A stretch of 64,000 bases of DNA from Puffinus mauretanicus (taxonomy: Eukaryota > Chordata > Aves > Procellariiformes > Procellariidae), in the NCBI GenBank assembly GCA_023333565.1, contig JAJKFH010002749.1, positions 1 to 64,000 on the forward strand, given 5' to 3'. Of the stretch, positions 48,317 to 62,382 are shown piece after piece. The notes below the pieces were generated by a model, which had not been told where the DNA came from, did no database searches, and saw only the letters and a program-made list of their open reading frames with translations. The first letter of the stretch is position 1, and each line of letters opens with the position of its first letter. The position numbers and the translations under genes are program-made.

Positions 48317-48612
48317 TAGAACGGTGGCAGAATGGCATAGCTTTACCTTAACCACTCTGTCAAACTATAAACAACAGTAAGCTTCCCTTTTACCTCACCT
48401 CCGACAGAGAAATTCTTTTCTATCGATGAATTTCACTCGGCATTCAGCATGCATACTTTGTATTTTGGCAAGCAATGCTCATTCTGGCACAGTCTTGCCG
48501 TGTGAGTATACACCGAGTGAATACACACCCCTTTTTAAGCAAAGCTTTGGCTTAGAACAATAGGTAGCATGTCAGGCATGTAAGCTATAAGGGGAAGTTT
48601 CAGTGCCTTTTT

Positions 48613-48618
48613 AATAAA
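48613..48618 (+). terminator. Possible polyA signal for the candidate exon
   Basis: AATAAA located 297 bases after the TAG of the candidate exon. AATAAA is common in AT-rich DNA, so this is only suggestive. Confidence 0.2.
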
Positions 48619-50512
48619 ATCTGGAGTTTCAGGGAGTATGTCCTCTTTACAAAGCCTGGTGTGGGAGGAGGAATTCTCCACAACAACTATGTACTTCAGT
48701 CAGAGGTAACAACAATTCTTCCTTAACCTGTTTCATCCTTCAGTTTCCTGCTTGGTAAATGAGTATAATACACGCTCACTAAATCTGACCAAATAATGGA
48801 GGAAATAATTTAATTTAATATCAACAGCAAATGATACATTTGTTAGTGCTATGTAAACTGCTCTTAACATTGGCAAACTCCACCGCTATGAAACGGAGTT
48901 AGCAAATACTTACTACCTGCTTTTATATGTCTCTACCCACTTCATAGTGGGGAGCTGTAAACTTTACTATCGTCAGAAACAGAAGCAAGAAATAGGTAAT
49001 ACACACCAGTAAACGTCTGTGCACACCCTGAAGAAGATGGTTTTGCCTGTGAAACCGTTGTGGCTAAAATCCTTATGTTCAGGTATGACAACAGCAACAA
49101 AAACTCTATTTTGCTGTTATGCAAATACGACTACAGTTATATAATACACCACATGCCATTAATACATGCCCAGCCATTTGAAACCTGCATTAATTTTCTC
49201 CATAAACAATCTAACATTACCCCATATTAGTAATCCATATCAGACAAATATTCTGGACCCGCTGCTGTGTTGTACTTTAACAGGATGACTCACAGCTGCC
49301 TAATGGAAGCCAAGCAAGTCCTGGAGCAATGCAACTCTCCACTCTATTACCAAGTCAGACTCACTGGGAACCTTTAATAGGGTATTTTTCTAACAGGTAT
49401 TTTATTGGCAATAAAACTGTCAAGCTATAGCTGATATATTAGTGAATATTTTCCTCTCGTTTGTTCTTTGCTCAATTATATAGTGAGTTCAAACAGCTGG
49501 AGCAACACAGCAACAAAAATGGTACCTCTAATCCTTTATACGCACACAGCCAGGAACTAGAATAAGCAGTCTCAAATCTTAGAACACTAGCATTTCTGCA
49601 GAAGAGGTTAGATTTCACAGAAATCCAGGGGGTTAAGTGAAAGTCATCTAGGAAAGCAGGAAAAGGTAAGTATTCACTTCCACATATCACTGCAAATAGC
49701 TTAAAAAGAAACACAGGTGAGTTAGAAAGCTTGGCATCAAGAGAGGCTGTATGTAAAGAGGCGTTTCCAACTCATGGTAGGGTAACAGTAGCAAGTAGAG
49801 TAATTTTTTCAAGACAAATAGATTAGGTCATGAAAGAGCTACTTCTAAAACTAGCCATTCTGGCAGGCAGCCCACCCAATGGAGGTGCTTCAGACAAGGA
49901 AACTGCACTTTTCTGGGTAGTCGATGGAGACAGGCAAGCAATTCCAGAAGGGTGAACCACAGTGCAGAAAACAGCAGCACCTGCGTGCTAGCTACTTCAC
50001 AGCTCTGAATATGCTCGTTGTTCAAAAGCACTAGCGTGATCCAAAAGGATCGTATTTTCAAAGACACCTGGCGTCTGTGGCGTTGGATATATGGTGTTCC
50101 CACCAAGTGCCTAAATACCCTTGAAAGATAGGATCTGCAGTGAAAACAGAACTTACGGCTATTAAATGATTTTTTACTTTTATTTTGCTTTCAGATTCTA
50201 TTTAAAAGCATAGGTAGAAGGTCCAGATACATATTATAGCATCCTTTCTGAACTGATATGCATTTTGCAAACTCATAGCCAATGTAACACCTTGATGCTA
50301 ACAGGAACAGGGACATCGACCAAGGAGCATACAGTGGGGTTCTACAAACAAGGGGAATGCAAACTGTTGTCACACCCTCCTGCCAGAGCTGGCTAAAAAA
50401 TTTCACGGAACCTGCTGTGTTAGAAAATTCAGTTTGCTAAGAATCAAACTGTTCCCTGGGAATGCTCTGATTTTCATCAGATGTTGCCACCATATGGAGC
50501 CCATTTTGTATC
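48619..50512. other. Intergenic or intronic, AT-rich
   Basis: Nothing recognised. Confidence 0.4.
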
Positions 50513-51153
50513 ACAGAATCATAGAATCATTAAGGTTGGAAAAGACTTCTAAGATCATGCAGTCCCACTGCCAACCCAACACCACCACGCCCAACACCAC
50601 TAAATCATGTCCCCAAGCGCCACATCTACACGTCTTTTAAATACTTCCAGGGATGGTGACTCAACCACTTCCCTGGCCAGCCTGTTCCAAGGCCTGACCA
50701 CTCTTTCAGTAAAGAAATTTTTCCTAATGTCCAATCTAAACCTCCCTTGGCACAACTTGAGGCCATTTCCTCTCTTGTCCTATCGCTAGTTCCTTTGGCA
50801 GAAGAGACTAACATCTAATTCCTCGCTACAACCTCCTTTCTCGGGTAGAAGCAGTAGAGCCGCCGATGGAGGTCTCCCCTCAGCCTCCTCTTCTCCAGAC
50901 TAAACAACCCCAGTTCCCTCAGCCGCTCCTCATCAGACTTGTGCTCCAGGCCCTTCACCAGCTTCGTTGCCCTTCTCTGGACACGCTCCAGCACCTCCAT
51001 GTCCTTCTTGTACTGAGGGACCCAAAAGTGAACACAATATTTGAGGTGCGGCCTCACCAGTGCCCAGTACAGGGGCACGATCACCTCCCTGCTCCTGCTG
51101 TCCACACTATTTCTGATGCAGGCCAGGATGTTGTTGGTCTTTTTGGCCACCTG
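50513..51153 (-). repeat. CR1 fragment with intact Trp codon
   Basis: The 3' end (CAGAATCATAGAATCATTAA in reverse complement) is at the left. The minus strand encodes the post-RT C-terminal part of CR1 pol ([13 protein letters not shown], then [20 protein letters not shown]). It has TGG where the block A and B elements have TAG. It ends at GGCCACCTG near 51153. Confidence 0.92.
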
Positions 51154-53169
51154 TGACTACCAGCAAAGCAAGAGTAATTTAGAAGTCACCTGTGAAATGA
51201 AAGAGTAAAACAAGAGGTTTAGCTTGGCCACAGGCTCCTCTAAAGCACTGCTACCACAACAGCTAGACAGCATCTCTCTCCCTACAGCTCCAGCTGGAAT
51301 TTAACTAGCCCTCTGTCCTCATAAAGTCAGAGACCTCAACACCCAGGCAGAGAGTCTCATTTGTCGTGGGATCTAGAAACTGCCAGTGCTAATCAGGGAT
51401 GTCCCTGCGGTCTGCAGATCATTACTGAGGACCTGAGACATCTGGCACACGGCGGCCAAGCTTAGCCTGACTGACAGCCAACTTCATTAGAGAAAGGCAG
51501 GAGGTCATCAAGAAGCTGTGCTACTGGACTCCAGCTGCGGTGGGGAATGAACAGGAGTCAGGAAGGAAATCTCAAGCCTTGTGATTTCACTAGTATCCTA
51601 TCTTTTTAAGCATCTTCTTCATCTATCGCTTCCTCTACACCCCCATGTGGCTAGCTTCGTTCACTGCAGGATGGGTTAAGCCACGAAATTCACCTTCACA
51701 GATGAGAGGTTGTAACACTGCACGGTCAGTAAGAGAAGCTCCACTTTTGGGAGCTTATTAAATGCCCATCCAGGAGTCTTTGGACGTTCACTGTCGTAAC
51801 AGCAAGTCTGAGAAAAAAATAGTGCTATCGGGAAGTCAACAGCTGGAGCTGCCCAAAGCTGGTGATTTTGTACTTTGAACTAATTCCCTCCTTTTTCTTC
51901 CCTCTCCCCTACCCTACCCTCTTCCCCTCTCTTCCTCTCCCCTTTTTCTTCCTTCCTTCCTTCCTTCCTTCCTTCCCGGCCTCATGAAATCTTAAAGTTC
52001 AGAAAATGCAAGCTGAGAAACACAAATTGCAAGGCAATAAAAATTTAAAATAAAAGCCCAAGTACTTAACAAGCTGCTGCAGTTTCACCCCTGCATGACA
52101 GGTGGGTAAATGAGTTAGTGCTCTCAGCCGCGACTCCTAAATTCAAACCTGTCCTGCAGGAGGCTTTGGTGCTGGACTTCCCCTGTCCTTGAATCGAGTC
52201 ACACGTACCAAACCCTTCTTCAGTCGTCCATGGACAGAACTGGACTCTCCTGTGCGGTGGAGCAGAAAACACCAGCACCAGAGTCCATCTCAGAAATGCT
52301 CCGAGGGGAGAGCACTGTCTCTGCTAACTCTGTGTAGGAGTCTAGCTTCTTAATTGAGGCCTCCCATTTAAAAGTCTAAAAGTCATCTGGACTTTATTCC
52401 CCTTTCCTCTCACTGGATTTAACATGCTGTGACTGGTCACATCTTCAATCCCAAGGGTGGAATCTTGTAACTTTCCACCTCACAAATTAGGATTTGCCCC
52501 AGTGATATCTTGCGGTGCCATTTCTAAAAGAAAGCTTCCCATTTCATGGATGATAACTATTCCAATTCAGATAACATTAAATTGAAAGCATTCTTGGGTA
52601 GTTTATGGGGTAGACTCTCTTTAATACCTCTACTGAAATCAGCTCAGCTGAACCGGTTCTCTTAAATGTGACAGAACATTTTTGACTCTAATTTTCTCCA
52701 GCTATGGGGAATCTACCTACAAGGAGTCTAGAATCCTCTTCTTCCTCTACAGATTTATCTGACCTATACAAATTGCAGTCTGCTTTTGACCAGAAAAGTT
52801 TTTTGACATTGTTTTGCATTTTGATTTGCTTCTATAAATGGAAATTATCCTGTATGTTCCCAAAGAGGGAAAAAAGTCATTTATATTAAAAAAGCACCTC
52901 AGGGAAAACATGAATAATTTATCATTTTATGAAAAGTGTAAGTTTTTCTACAGGGTTAAAGGTTGCTATTGAGCTGAATATTTTAAAGCTGTACATCTAT
53001 TTTCTACTACATTGTCTCCTGATGATTAATACACCTAGTTCTTCCATGCTAAAATAAATTACAGTTCTTTGATAACCCACTAAACATTACAGCAGATACA
53101 AATCTTGTTAGAAAACAGAGGTTGGAAATATAGTGTTCACACAGGTTTAGTTTATTCAAAGCCAAAACG
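51154..53169. other. Intergenic, with pyrimidine-rich tract
   Basis: No gene is supported. A pyrimidine-rich tract covers about 51886-51977 and ends in a microsatellite. Confidence 0.4.
51948..51977. repeat. (TTCC)n microsatellite
   Basis: About seven TTCC repeats at the end of a longer CT-rich stretch. Confidence 0.9.
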
Positions 53170-53290
53170 TAGAATCATAGAACTAGAATCATTTAGGTTG
53201 GAAAAGACCCTTAAGATCATCAAGCCCAACCATAAACCTAACACTGCCAGTCCACCACTAAACCATGTCCCTGAGCACCACGTCTACGAT
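53170..53290 (-). repeat. CR1 3' end fragment
   Basis: TAGAATCATAG...ATTTAGGTTGGAAAAGACCC followed by TTAAGATCATCAAGCCCAAC and ACCATGTCCCTGAGC is the reverse complement of a CR1 3' end. It is truncated after ~120 bp. Confidence 0.9.
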
Positions 53291-56200
53291 TGTTAGTGAC
53301 TGCACATTTGGAATGGATTATTCAGATTACTTGTAAAGATATTCATAGTCAACCTGTTGCAGAGTATGTGGTGGGGAAAAAGCTGTTTGATATGGTGCTT
53401 TGGATACTATCTAGCAATACACTACATAAGAAAAAGCAAATAACCTGTATATGCAACAACAAATACATTTGATTTTTTTAATTAACTATAAGACAAATGT
53501 GAAGATATGTGCTATGAATATTGCCTGGCAGTTTGACGCACACGATAAAATAATGAAGTTTAGGATTCCACAACAACGTAAGTGTCTAACACTGAAAATC
53601 CAATACTTTAAATGCCCGGTTCACATACGAATGAATGCAGAAAGAAGGTACGGAAATACTTCAGCTAATGCAATGCTGCAATAGCCAGTGTAATAATATC
53701 ATCTGCAGGGTTTAAGCTTTTAAAAAGAATCTAAAATCTCTTTATTAAATTTCCTAGTTTCATGTTAGAAATGCTTTTCCAATCATTGAAGTAAAGTGAT
53801 CATTAAAATACAGTTTAAAACACAGAGCACTGGCACATTCCTTCATTTCACAGTTTAGAGGAGTAAAAATTGGTGACTAAACATAAAAAGGGTAATGCCA
53901 GAATATTAAAAAATATTCATAATCTACAGGATTTAGCAGGGGATTGATATCCTTTTTTTATGGGGAAGAATATAAATGAGTAAATAACGAATCCTTCAGT
54001 GACTGTAACCGATCACTAAACTGATTTTTGTTCTCAACCAAATGAGGGAAATTTTACAATGCGCTGTAATATTGTTCTGAGCTGCTCAGTGATTATCCAG
54101 AGGGAAAAAGACTATGTGCAACTACTCCAGATTTATAAAAAGACACTAGCTATAAGAGATATCTTCTATTTCAGTAATTTTGAGAGCTGCAATCAGTGTA
54201 CCAAGACTTTTTTTTTCATACAGGTGTATAATTCTACTTATATGCAACACTTTTCTTCATCCAAATAAGACTTTTCTCTTTATTTTTTTTTTTAAATAGA
54301 TACATTCTAACTGCCCAGGGTAAATGAAAGAGTACAAAACTGGATTCATTAGGATGAGACCTTCCAATCAAGTCACCAGGTCTGGCTAGGAGAAAGTTCC
54401 ATATCATAAAATGTTTCATGTGTCGGAAATTAGTTTGTTTCACATTTGAATGAAATCCAGAGTTTTAGATTATTTCTAAAGCAAATTAATCAGAAACAGG
54501 CAGGCACAGTTGCAAGGTTTTGCATTGTTGATACCATCACAAGTGTAAATTGAAATGTGAATATTTTCAGACTATGATTCCAGAAATAAATGAGCCAGCT
54601 TACACAGCTTAACAGTTAGGACACGTTCTCAACAGCAGACATTCTCTAAGCTCCCTGTCCCCCACACACTGCTATGTTTAGATAAAGTGATCATTATCAA
54701 GATTACAGTAACACCTTGCCATGCTTTCATGATGCCAGAAAATTATTAGATGAAGAATGATCAATGTGCTAATGAGAATAAACTAAACGAGTGGGAAAGG
54801 GGGTTTACTTCACAAAGGTCTGGAGGGTTTATGGCAAAACGTGCTACCTTCCTTGGGTCGTTCTGCTGTAACCCATGTGGTTACCAAAACAAAGCGCTTA
54901 GAGTATCATTAGTGCGCAACGGCTGTACAACATGGTTACTGCTTCTACTATGGCACGGAGCACCAGTAAAGCAAAATCTAACAAAGAAGGTATAAGGAAG
55001 GGCTGGAAAGAAAAACTGTTACTGTGCTGTGAAGAAGTGCTGTGAAACAGTGAAGATAATACCTGTAGTTGAAAGTGTGCGGGACTGTGCAAAGACAATG
55101 TATCTGGCAAAAGAGGAAAAATATTCTCATTTATGAATAAAACATCATCTGAATGAGTAAAAAATTATAAAGAGGAGAAATTAGAGAGCATACTTGGGAT
55201 TCAGAAACCTAATTTATAAAAACTCTAGTTTATGAAAAGGATGGGTATTCATAAGCCTCTTAAAGCATCACTACGAGGAGTCTAAAGAGAACTTAATTTA
55301 GAATTACGTACCAAAATAAACAAAAACTTTGTATTATTTATACTGAGTTTTCCTTCAAGGTTAAGTTTTAACCAAACATAGAAAAGTAGGTGCTATAAAT
55401 TTAGCAAAAGAAAACTCCAAAGAAAATGAGAAAAACGCACACCCTGTTTAAAAGCCTTGATGCTGTCCGTAATTAGCAAACGCCTTAAGGGCAGATTCCT
55501 GTTTCTAACAATTGCTATAACACATCACTACCCCTATGTCCCTTCCTGTCGCGGCATCCTGCAGGTGAGATTTGTTCCCCTCCCAGCGCTGGACCAACAG
55601 CCGTTAGCGTTAGTGCACATGCGACATAGGAACTACAGAAAAGACAGAAACGTATGTTTACGGCAGAGGTCCTTTTGGCGTCCTGGTCAGCGGGCACCAG
55701 GCTTCCACAGCTGCCCACACTCCCGTGGGTCACTGCTGCACCACGTGACGCCGAATTCTGCCCTTTTCGGGGATTCCTTCCTGCCCAGCGCAACCTGCGT
55801 TTTGTCTCATCTGCTCATTCAGTGACTCAGTGTTAGTTTAGAGCTTTTGTACTAGTTCATAACTCATTTCAATTAATGCCAGCCTTTTCACTGTTTGTCA
55901 GCACTCCAGTTCCAAACCAGCTTCTTCTCACTCCACTTTTTTCCTTCAGCTGACTGTTTTTCATAGAAGAGATATGTTCTGATCATCCTTAATTCCCACC
56001 GCTTTATGTCACCGTCCATAAATAGCAATCTCTTCAGGGCAAACACTTTGGGCCGTAGCTCTAGTGGATATAAATCTCCATGCTTCTATTGACTTGAGTG
56101 TAACTACTGAGATTTACATCTGCTCAGAGTGTGTGTATGTGAATTTCAGTGCTCTTTAAATACCGTCTAAGAGCACGGATCTGTATCCATTTAAATTTGT

Positions 56201-57863
56201 GGCAACAGTTAATTGGTGAGGAGTCAAGTTTTAAACAGACATCTGCTTTGTTAGAAGTAAAACAAGTCGTGTGAAATATCTGTGTTCAATTCTCAGCTGA
56301 GCTGACTATTCATGCCATCAAGTGACTTTTATGACACGATGGAGAATTTTCACATAAAAAATGTATGCTTTACACAGCACGTTAGCCATACGATACCAAA
56401 GAAATGGCATGCATTAATATATCATGCTGATATCCCTTAATTTTTGGTTTGAAATAGATTAAAATATCCAAAATGCATTAAATATGACAAATGATATTTT
56501 TTTCTAACACAGAGAATTTTTATCCCAATCAAAAAAAACAGCAATTAGGGCATATCTGCTTCTGGTGAATATCACAGATACTGAATAGCAGTCAGCTCTC
56601 AACCACACCTGGAAGAAGCCAGAATTTTTTTTGCTTCAGGCTGAGACTCAGAAGAACCTGAATTCTTTGGATGTCAGTGTAGATATGTCAGTTTAAGCAA
56701 ACTGCAATTCAGCTATCCAGCCTCTACAGGGCTGCTTGAAGAGCACAGAGGAGTGAAGAAGTTATATTAAAATAGGCTTGTCTGTAATTTGAGAGGTGCA
56801 AAATGAAATATTGAGACTAGCTTTCTTATATATCAATCCATCTCCTATCAGATTATATACTTAAAAGGGCCGCATGGATCTGGGGGAACAACCAACCAAC
56901 CAAAAAGACAAATCACCATATTATCTAGCTAAATTTGAGAAGTAGAGCTATAAACAGTAAAAGAAATAGTGAAAGGTTGTTTAAATGCCAAGAACTAAGG
57001 AAGAGACGGTTCTTTGCATGAGTAATGATAAAATAGTTAATAAGACAGATGCACAGATGTCACAGAAAATCAGCGAAAATGAAACTGTAATTTCCATGGT
57101 GAGTCTTCTGCTCTATGGGGAGGATCTTTGTTCCACTGAAGTCTTGCTTCAGTGCCTCCAGCACTGAAACTTAAAATGGCATAAATTGAATCTATTTGGT
57201 TTGCCTTTTCATTTTGAGCCTTTAACTTAAGCTGCCTTTAAAGACCTGTTTCTCCTTGGAAACACTGAGGTTTCCAATGGCCTGCATGGCTGATCCAAAG
57301 CATTTAGAAGTAGGTACCCTAGAATATTATTGTCTTACATATAATTATCCTATATCAAGCATTGTATTTTAACAGACATTGTTGTCCTGTGGGAATTTAT
57401 GTTAGCTCAGCCTGTTACTAGGACTGCCTTTCCTGCATGATTATATTAGTTTATGCCAAGAGGCATTTCTATGAATTCAGGCAGAAAGGAGAACTGCTGT
57501 TCAAGACAGGCCCATCGCTTTAGAGCCATTTGTCAAGAGCCAAAGACAGAAATGTTGGCTGCCATTTCCTGCTGACTGGTAAAACTTACTCAACAAGAAC
57601 TGGAAAAGCCTCAGGAAAACAGAGGAGAACAACTTACAAGGCGTCTGTCTTGGGAAAAAGCATTTTAAATAGGTGCTGCAAAATCAGACTGAGGTCACGT
57701 AAAAGAAGTCCCCTTCTTTAGATATTATCATGAGCTAAAAACACTTAAAATAGCATGAATTTTAAGATTAAAAAAATGGTTTTTTCCTAATATTCCATTG
57801 AAATAAGGCATTCCATAAAGCCATATAAATTTCAATAGACTCTTGTGGCAGTTTGGTAAAACT
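53291..57863. other. Intergenic, AT-rich with one CpG-bearing patch
   Basis: No confident gene. A GC-richer, CpG-containing patch lies at 55540-55800 and includes a consensus donor-like CAG/GTGAGA at 55562-55570. It might be a first exon of an unknown transcript, but there is no supporting acceptor or ORF. Confidence 0.35.
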
Positions 57864-58425
57864 TGTTCTTGTGGATTAACCCCCATAGCAGCTAGGACCC
57901 ACGCAGCATCTTGCTCACTCCCCTCGCTGCGGGATAAGGGAGAGAATGAGAAGGGCAAAAGTCAGAAAACTCATGGTTTGAGATAAAAACCTTTTTAACA
58001 GGTAAAGCAAAAGCTGCGCACACAAGCAAAGCAAAATACGGAATTCCTGCACTAATTCCCATTAGAGAGCATCTTCAGGAAAGCAGGGCTCCATCACGCG
58101 TAACGGTTTCTTGGGAATACAAACACCACAACTGAACATCCCCCCTTCCTCCTTCTTCCCCCAGCTTTTATTGCTGAGCACATCATATGGTATGGGATAT
58201 CCCTTTGGTCAGTTGGGGTCAGCTGTCCCACCTGTGTCCCCTCCCAACTCCTGGTGCATCCCCAGCCTGCTCGCTGATGAAGGTGGGGTGAGGAGCAGAA
58301 AAGACCTTGACTGTGTGTAAGCACTGCTCAGCAATAGGTAAAACATTGGTGTGTTATCTAGACTGTTTTGATCACAAATCCAAAACATAGCCCCATACAA
58401 GCTACTGTGAAGGAAACCCAATGTT
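57864..58425 (-). repeat. Solo LTR-like avian repeat
   Basis: I recognise landmarks of a common bird interspersed repeat with LTR structure, here on the minus strand: GGGGCTATGTTTTGGATTTG near the U3 start, TGAGCAGTGCTTACACA, a TATA-like box with AGCTGGGGGAAG after it, and GTGATGGAGCCCTGCTTTCC in the middle. No internal retroviral genes adjoin it, so it is a solo LTR or a fragment. The family name is not assigned, and boundaries are approximate. Confidence 0.6.
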
Positions 58426-61400
58426 TTCAATCAAAAAATGGACACTAAAACTTTGGAAAGATTGTGGATTTGTTCCAGCATTAAATAAATTTCAAGTCTC
58501 AAAAGGTTTTCATGGAAACAGAATCACCACTTTTGAGCCAGCTGTGTTTCAAATCTCATGCTTTTGGATACTTCGTTCCACTTGCTAATGAAATTACTAT
58601 TTTTTTAAACAGGCTCCAGAGAAGCACCCAAAGTCTGTGAAATAAAAAGGATAGGAATAGTCAGGACTGTACAGAAAATTAAACCTCCCATGAGGCAAAA
58701 AAAAAAATCTAGAGTCATAAGAACTGAAAAAACAACTTTGAAAAGAACAGGAAAGGTACTTATTAAAGGTACAAGAGTGAGGTAGTTAAAATCAGACTTG
58801 CAGAGCTTAAAAAGTAAATAACCAGAAAACCTCTACGAAGTAAATAATCAGAACTGCCCAAATGTGCAGTAGAAATTGTTATAACCTACCACAAGCAATT
58901 CAGGCAATTTAAAGACTTGCAACCCTTTCCAGCAATTGGAGAGAAAAGATGAGCTTGACAGACTTACTGACAGACAGTCTTTTGAGCTTTGTATGTACGG
59001 CTGGTGAGATCTCACTGGCAGTGCTGGCACTGCCTGTTCTCAGCAGCTTGTCCCCCGGTCACACACTTCATGTCAGTCAGTGACCACCACACTGCTGTGA
59101 AACAGATGTCAGAAATTTTTAAAGGTATTTTTCAATTGTTGAGCAGCATGCTGTGCAAATGGACTGATGCTGCGTGTGGAATTAAATCCTGAGAAACTAT
59201 TTTGGGGCTCAGAAATACCTAGCTAGCAATTGCTAGCTTGAACTCCTCTTTTTGTCACACAGAGAACCTCTCTACTGACATTATGAACTTTCAGAAAGTA
59301 GTCCATTAGTTATTCTGTTCATGATAAACGTTTTTTCTCACAGAGTCATCTGTCTTAATAGCCCTAACTGACTTAATCAGAAGTACACTTTACCATTTGT
59401 GAAAATATAGTGTGTTTTGTTAATCCAAAGCAAAGCTGATCAAAACCGAGGTTCTTTTGTCAGTTTATGCTTATTCTTTTTGTTTGAATTTAACATCCCA
59501 TATAATTACAACAGATTCAATAGCCATACAAAACTCAGATTTCCACCACAGATTCATTTAAATGTGTGCTAAGAATTACAAAGTATTATTCACTATAGGC
59601 TTGAATTTAACACATGCTGCATAAAACTTCCTCTCCTTCCTTCTCATTTCCCCTCCTCTGGTTTTGGTTATTCTTCATATAAAGGAGCAGAACTTCTCTG
59701 GTACAGGGAAGTCCCCTTTCATACCACCAGAGAGGCATAGCCCCGTTGCTGGATGAACTAAAAAACAGAGTTTACGTAAACAATATACTCAAGTAATTGC
59801 CTTAAACTGCAGTTGGACTAGTTGAACTACCTCCTTTGAGAAATTTTTTAAAAAAAACAGGATTATCATTACAATGTAGTGATATGGCAGTATCTTAATA
59901 TAACATGCATTGGACAAACAAATCAATATGGCACAAGTCACTGCAATTCTGATGTTTTCCAACTTCCATTGTTTGACCTAGTAGCAAAAGGGAGGTTTCT
60001 CAGTACAGATTATTGGATGCTGTTTCCATTAATGACAGGGGGGCTGTGTGCTTCCCAAGAAAAACTACAAAATTTGGATAGTGACAAGTCCCAACATCTT
60101 TCACTTACTTGTATGCATGCAGCATGTAAAATTCATCTGATTACAAAAGGATGCTGCTCAGTAACTGGGAGCAGAGAATGCTCTCCCAGATGAAGAAAAA
60201 CAGGGTGTTGAGTTCATATTCCTGATCTAAAGAATACTTCTCTGTACCTGAGAAGGAGTACGTCCCCCATATCGCTCTCATTCCTGCTGAGCAGTCCCTG
60301 GAACATCCCAGCAGATGTACGTTATTATCATTACTACAATTTCTGCCCTTAGGTTATTTCTGTGTCAGTCTTACATAGGCGGTCCATTAAAAATTTCCCA
60401 TCCCAGCTAGACTGAAGTGGAGTGTCACAGAACAAACAGAGGGCATCTGTCTGGCCAAAAGCCTTGTTCCTGTCTTAACAATGGAGGTAATTCTCAAAGT
60501 AAATAAATGCAGAAGAAACTAATGCCCTACACAGTCGCCAGCTGCCATTACAAACCATATACACTGAACAGATGCTAAGAGTTCCCTGCTCATAGCAATA
60601 ATTTGACAACCTAAAATGATTTTGTTTTTCTGTGATCTAACTTTTTCAGCGTGTAAAATGTTCTTCTTCCTCCCATCCTGGACACCAACCCACACACCAA
60701 CACATGCAATTCTCCTGTCGTCACTTCCACAAGAGATGTGTGCGTTGCCTGATCTTCCGCTAGTTCACATTTCTGTTTGCATCAACACCAGTAAGACCAT
60801 ACAAACTCTTTTTTAGTTTATCCACTGAAATACTGAAGCTTATTGCAAGAAGTATTTTTCAGCAAGTGGGTGACACACAGAGCACCAACCCAGCTTCACG
60901 CTGTTCAGTCAATTACACACATACATAACATGTAAGAAAAAAGAACATTTCCAAGTTTGAAAAGTTAAGGAGTCTTAAGTTCGGATATGCCCCCGATCCT
61001 ACCTCTGCGACCCATTTCTGCCCTTCACAGTTGTCATTGATATGCACAAAACTCATCAGGCCTTCTTTAGCACCTATAATAAGAAGATAATGACTTCAGA
61101 CAAAATGTGAAGCTGTGGCACAACTCCTAAAACACTGAAAGTCTGCCATGAGTCCGTCGTCCCACATAATTTCTCCACTGTTTCCTCAATTTGTATTATT
61201 TTAAAAAGCTGATTATGGCTTTGTTTTTGTGTTTGTTGAGTCCTCACTAATTCAGTTTGAATCACTCACTGTACTCCTGATTTACCCACGTGCAACTGGA
61301 GCAGAATTCTCCCATTAATACCTTCGACTTCCTGACAAATTCCAAACAAAATAAAAACAAAAAATCCACATGATAATGAAAAGTTAAGCAGCTTTCATTA

Positions 61401-61998
61401 CCAAGAGGATATGCCAATTTAACCAGAATCTTTGTGTTGCAGCTAAAGGCAACCTTCACAAATGCAACTGCAGTATCCCTGCCTGTGGCTGGAAACAACA
61501 TCCACTTTCAAGTTTGTTTAAATACCACAGTACATTAAAAGCTAACGTAACTCCAGCCGCATCTTCTGTACTCCTCCACCTCCAGGCTCTTCTTAGTTTC
61601 AAGCCTCCCGTCCCCCATTCTTTTCCCTTCTGGGATGTGACACCCTCTAGCTTCTGACACAAAGAGCTGCTGCTGCCTCGGGAGCCACCAGTCAGCTGCC
61701 TGAGGAAACCCCCAAGTTTCTTGCTGAATTCACTCTCCTCTAGTTTCTGTCAAGCCATCCTGGCCCCAAGGCTGCCTTTTCCTCCAGCAAGTAAATCTGC
61801 CCCTTCCAAAGTTACCCGGGAAACAGATCTCCCCGCTGCCACCAGCCTTGTCCCCTTTGGCACTGTCTGTCTTTTAACTGCACGCCCCAAGCTCCAGTCC
61901 TGAATCCAAGTTCTTCAAGATGTTTTTCACAGATGTTTACAAGACAGAAATAGAAAGCACGTATTTCAACAGCCATTTTTGTAATATTGCTCTTTCAG
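58426..61998. other. Intergenic or intronic
   Basis: Mostly AT-rich, with a GC-richer stretch at about 61550-61905 that contains an open frame (61721-61903) without recognised domain. No repeats are recognised. Confidence 0.4.
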
Positions 61999-62382
61999 AA
62001 TGAAGACAGTTTGAAATTAAACTACCTGGAGCTTGACTTGTCAGTCAAACCAGCTAGTGAAGAACTGTGTTACTTGACTGACATGTATCTCCGCCACGGA
62101 TCGGTACAAAGGTACATAAACTCTCAAGCTAAGTGTGAAGCACATGGGGCTCTCAGAAAAATTGACTCTTGTGAAATGAGTCCACACAAGCAATACACAT
62201 CAGAGTCTTCACCTCCATCTTCATTTCCATCTGCAAAGTTAATTGCGTGTGTTTTGGGATTTGCCTTCTTAACAGGCATAAGTTTTACTTCTTTCTGTAT
62301 ACGTAATTTAGCATTTTTTAAGATGCAACAGAATAGGTCCGCTTCTTCAGCTGGTATGAAATGTGTACAAGGCCAGAAGTGA
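61999..62382 (+). other. Candidate coding exon with a YLELDL motif
   Basis: An acceptor (TTTTGTAATATTGCTCTTTCAG) leads in frame into NEDSLKLNYLELDLSV. The YLELDL hexamer resembles the Tyr-based SH2-docking motifs of GAB and IRS adaptor proteins. Possible donors are AAAG/GTACAT at 62112 and CTG/GTATGA at 62354; otherwise the frame runs to a stop at 62380-62382. A hydrophobic stretch (LIACVLGFAFLTGI) occurs in the later part and may lie beyond the true exon. I cannot name the gene. Confidence 0.28.
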
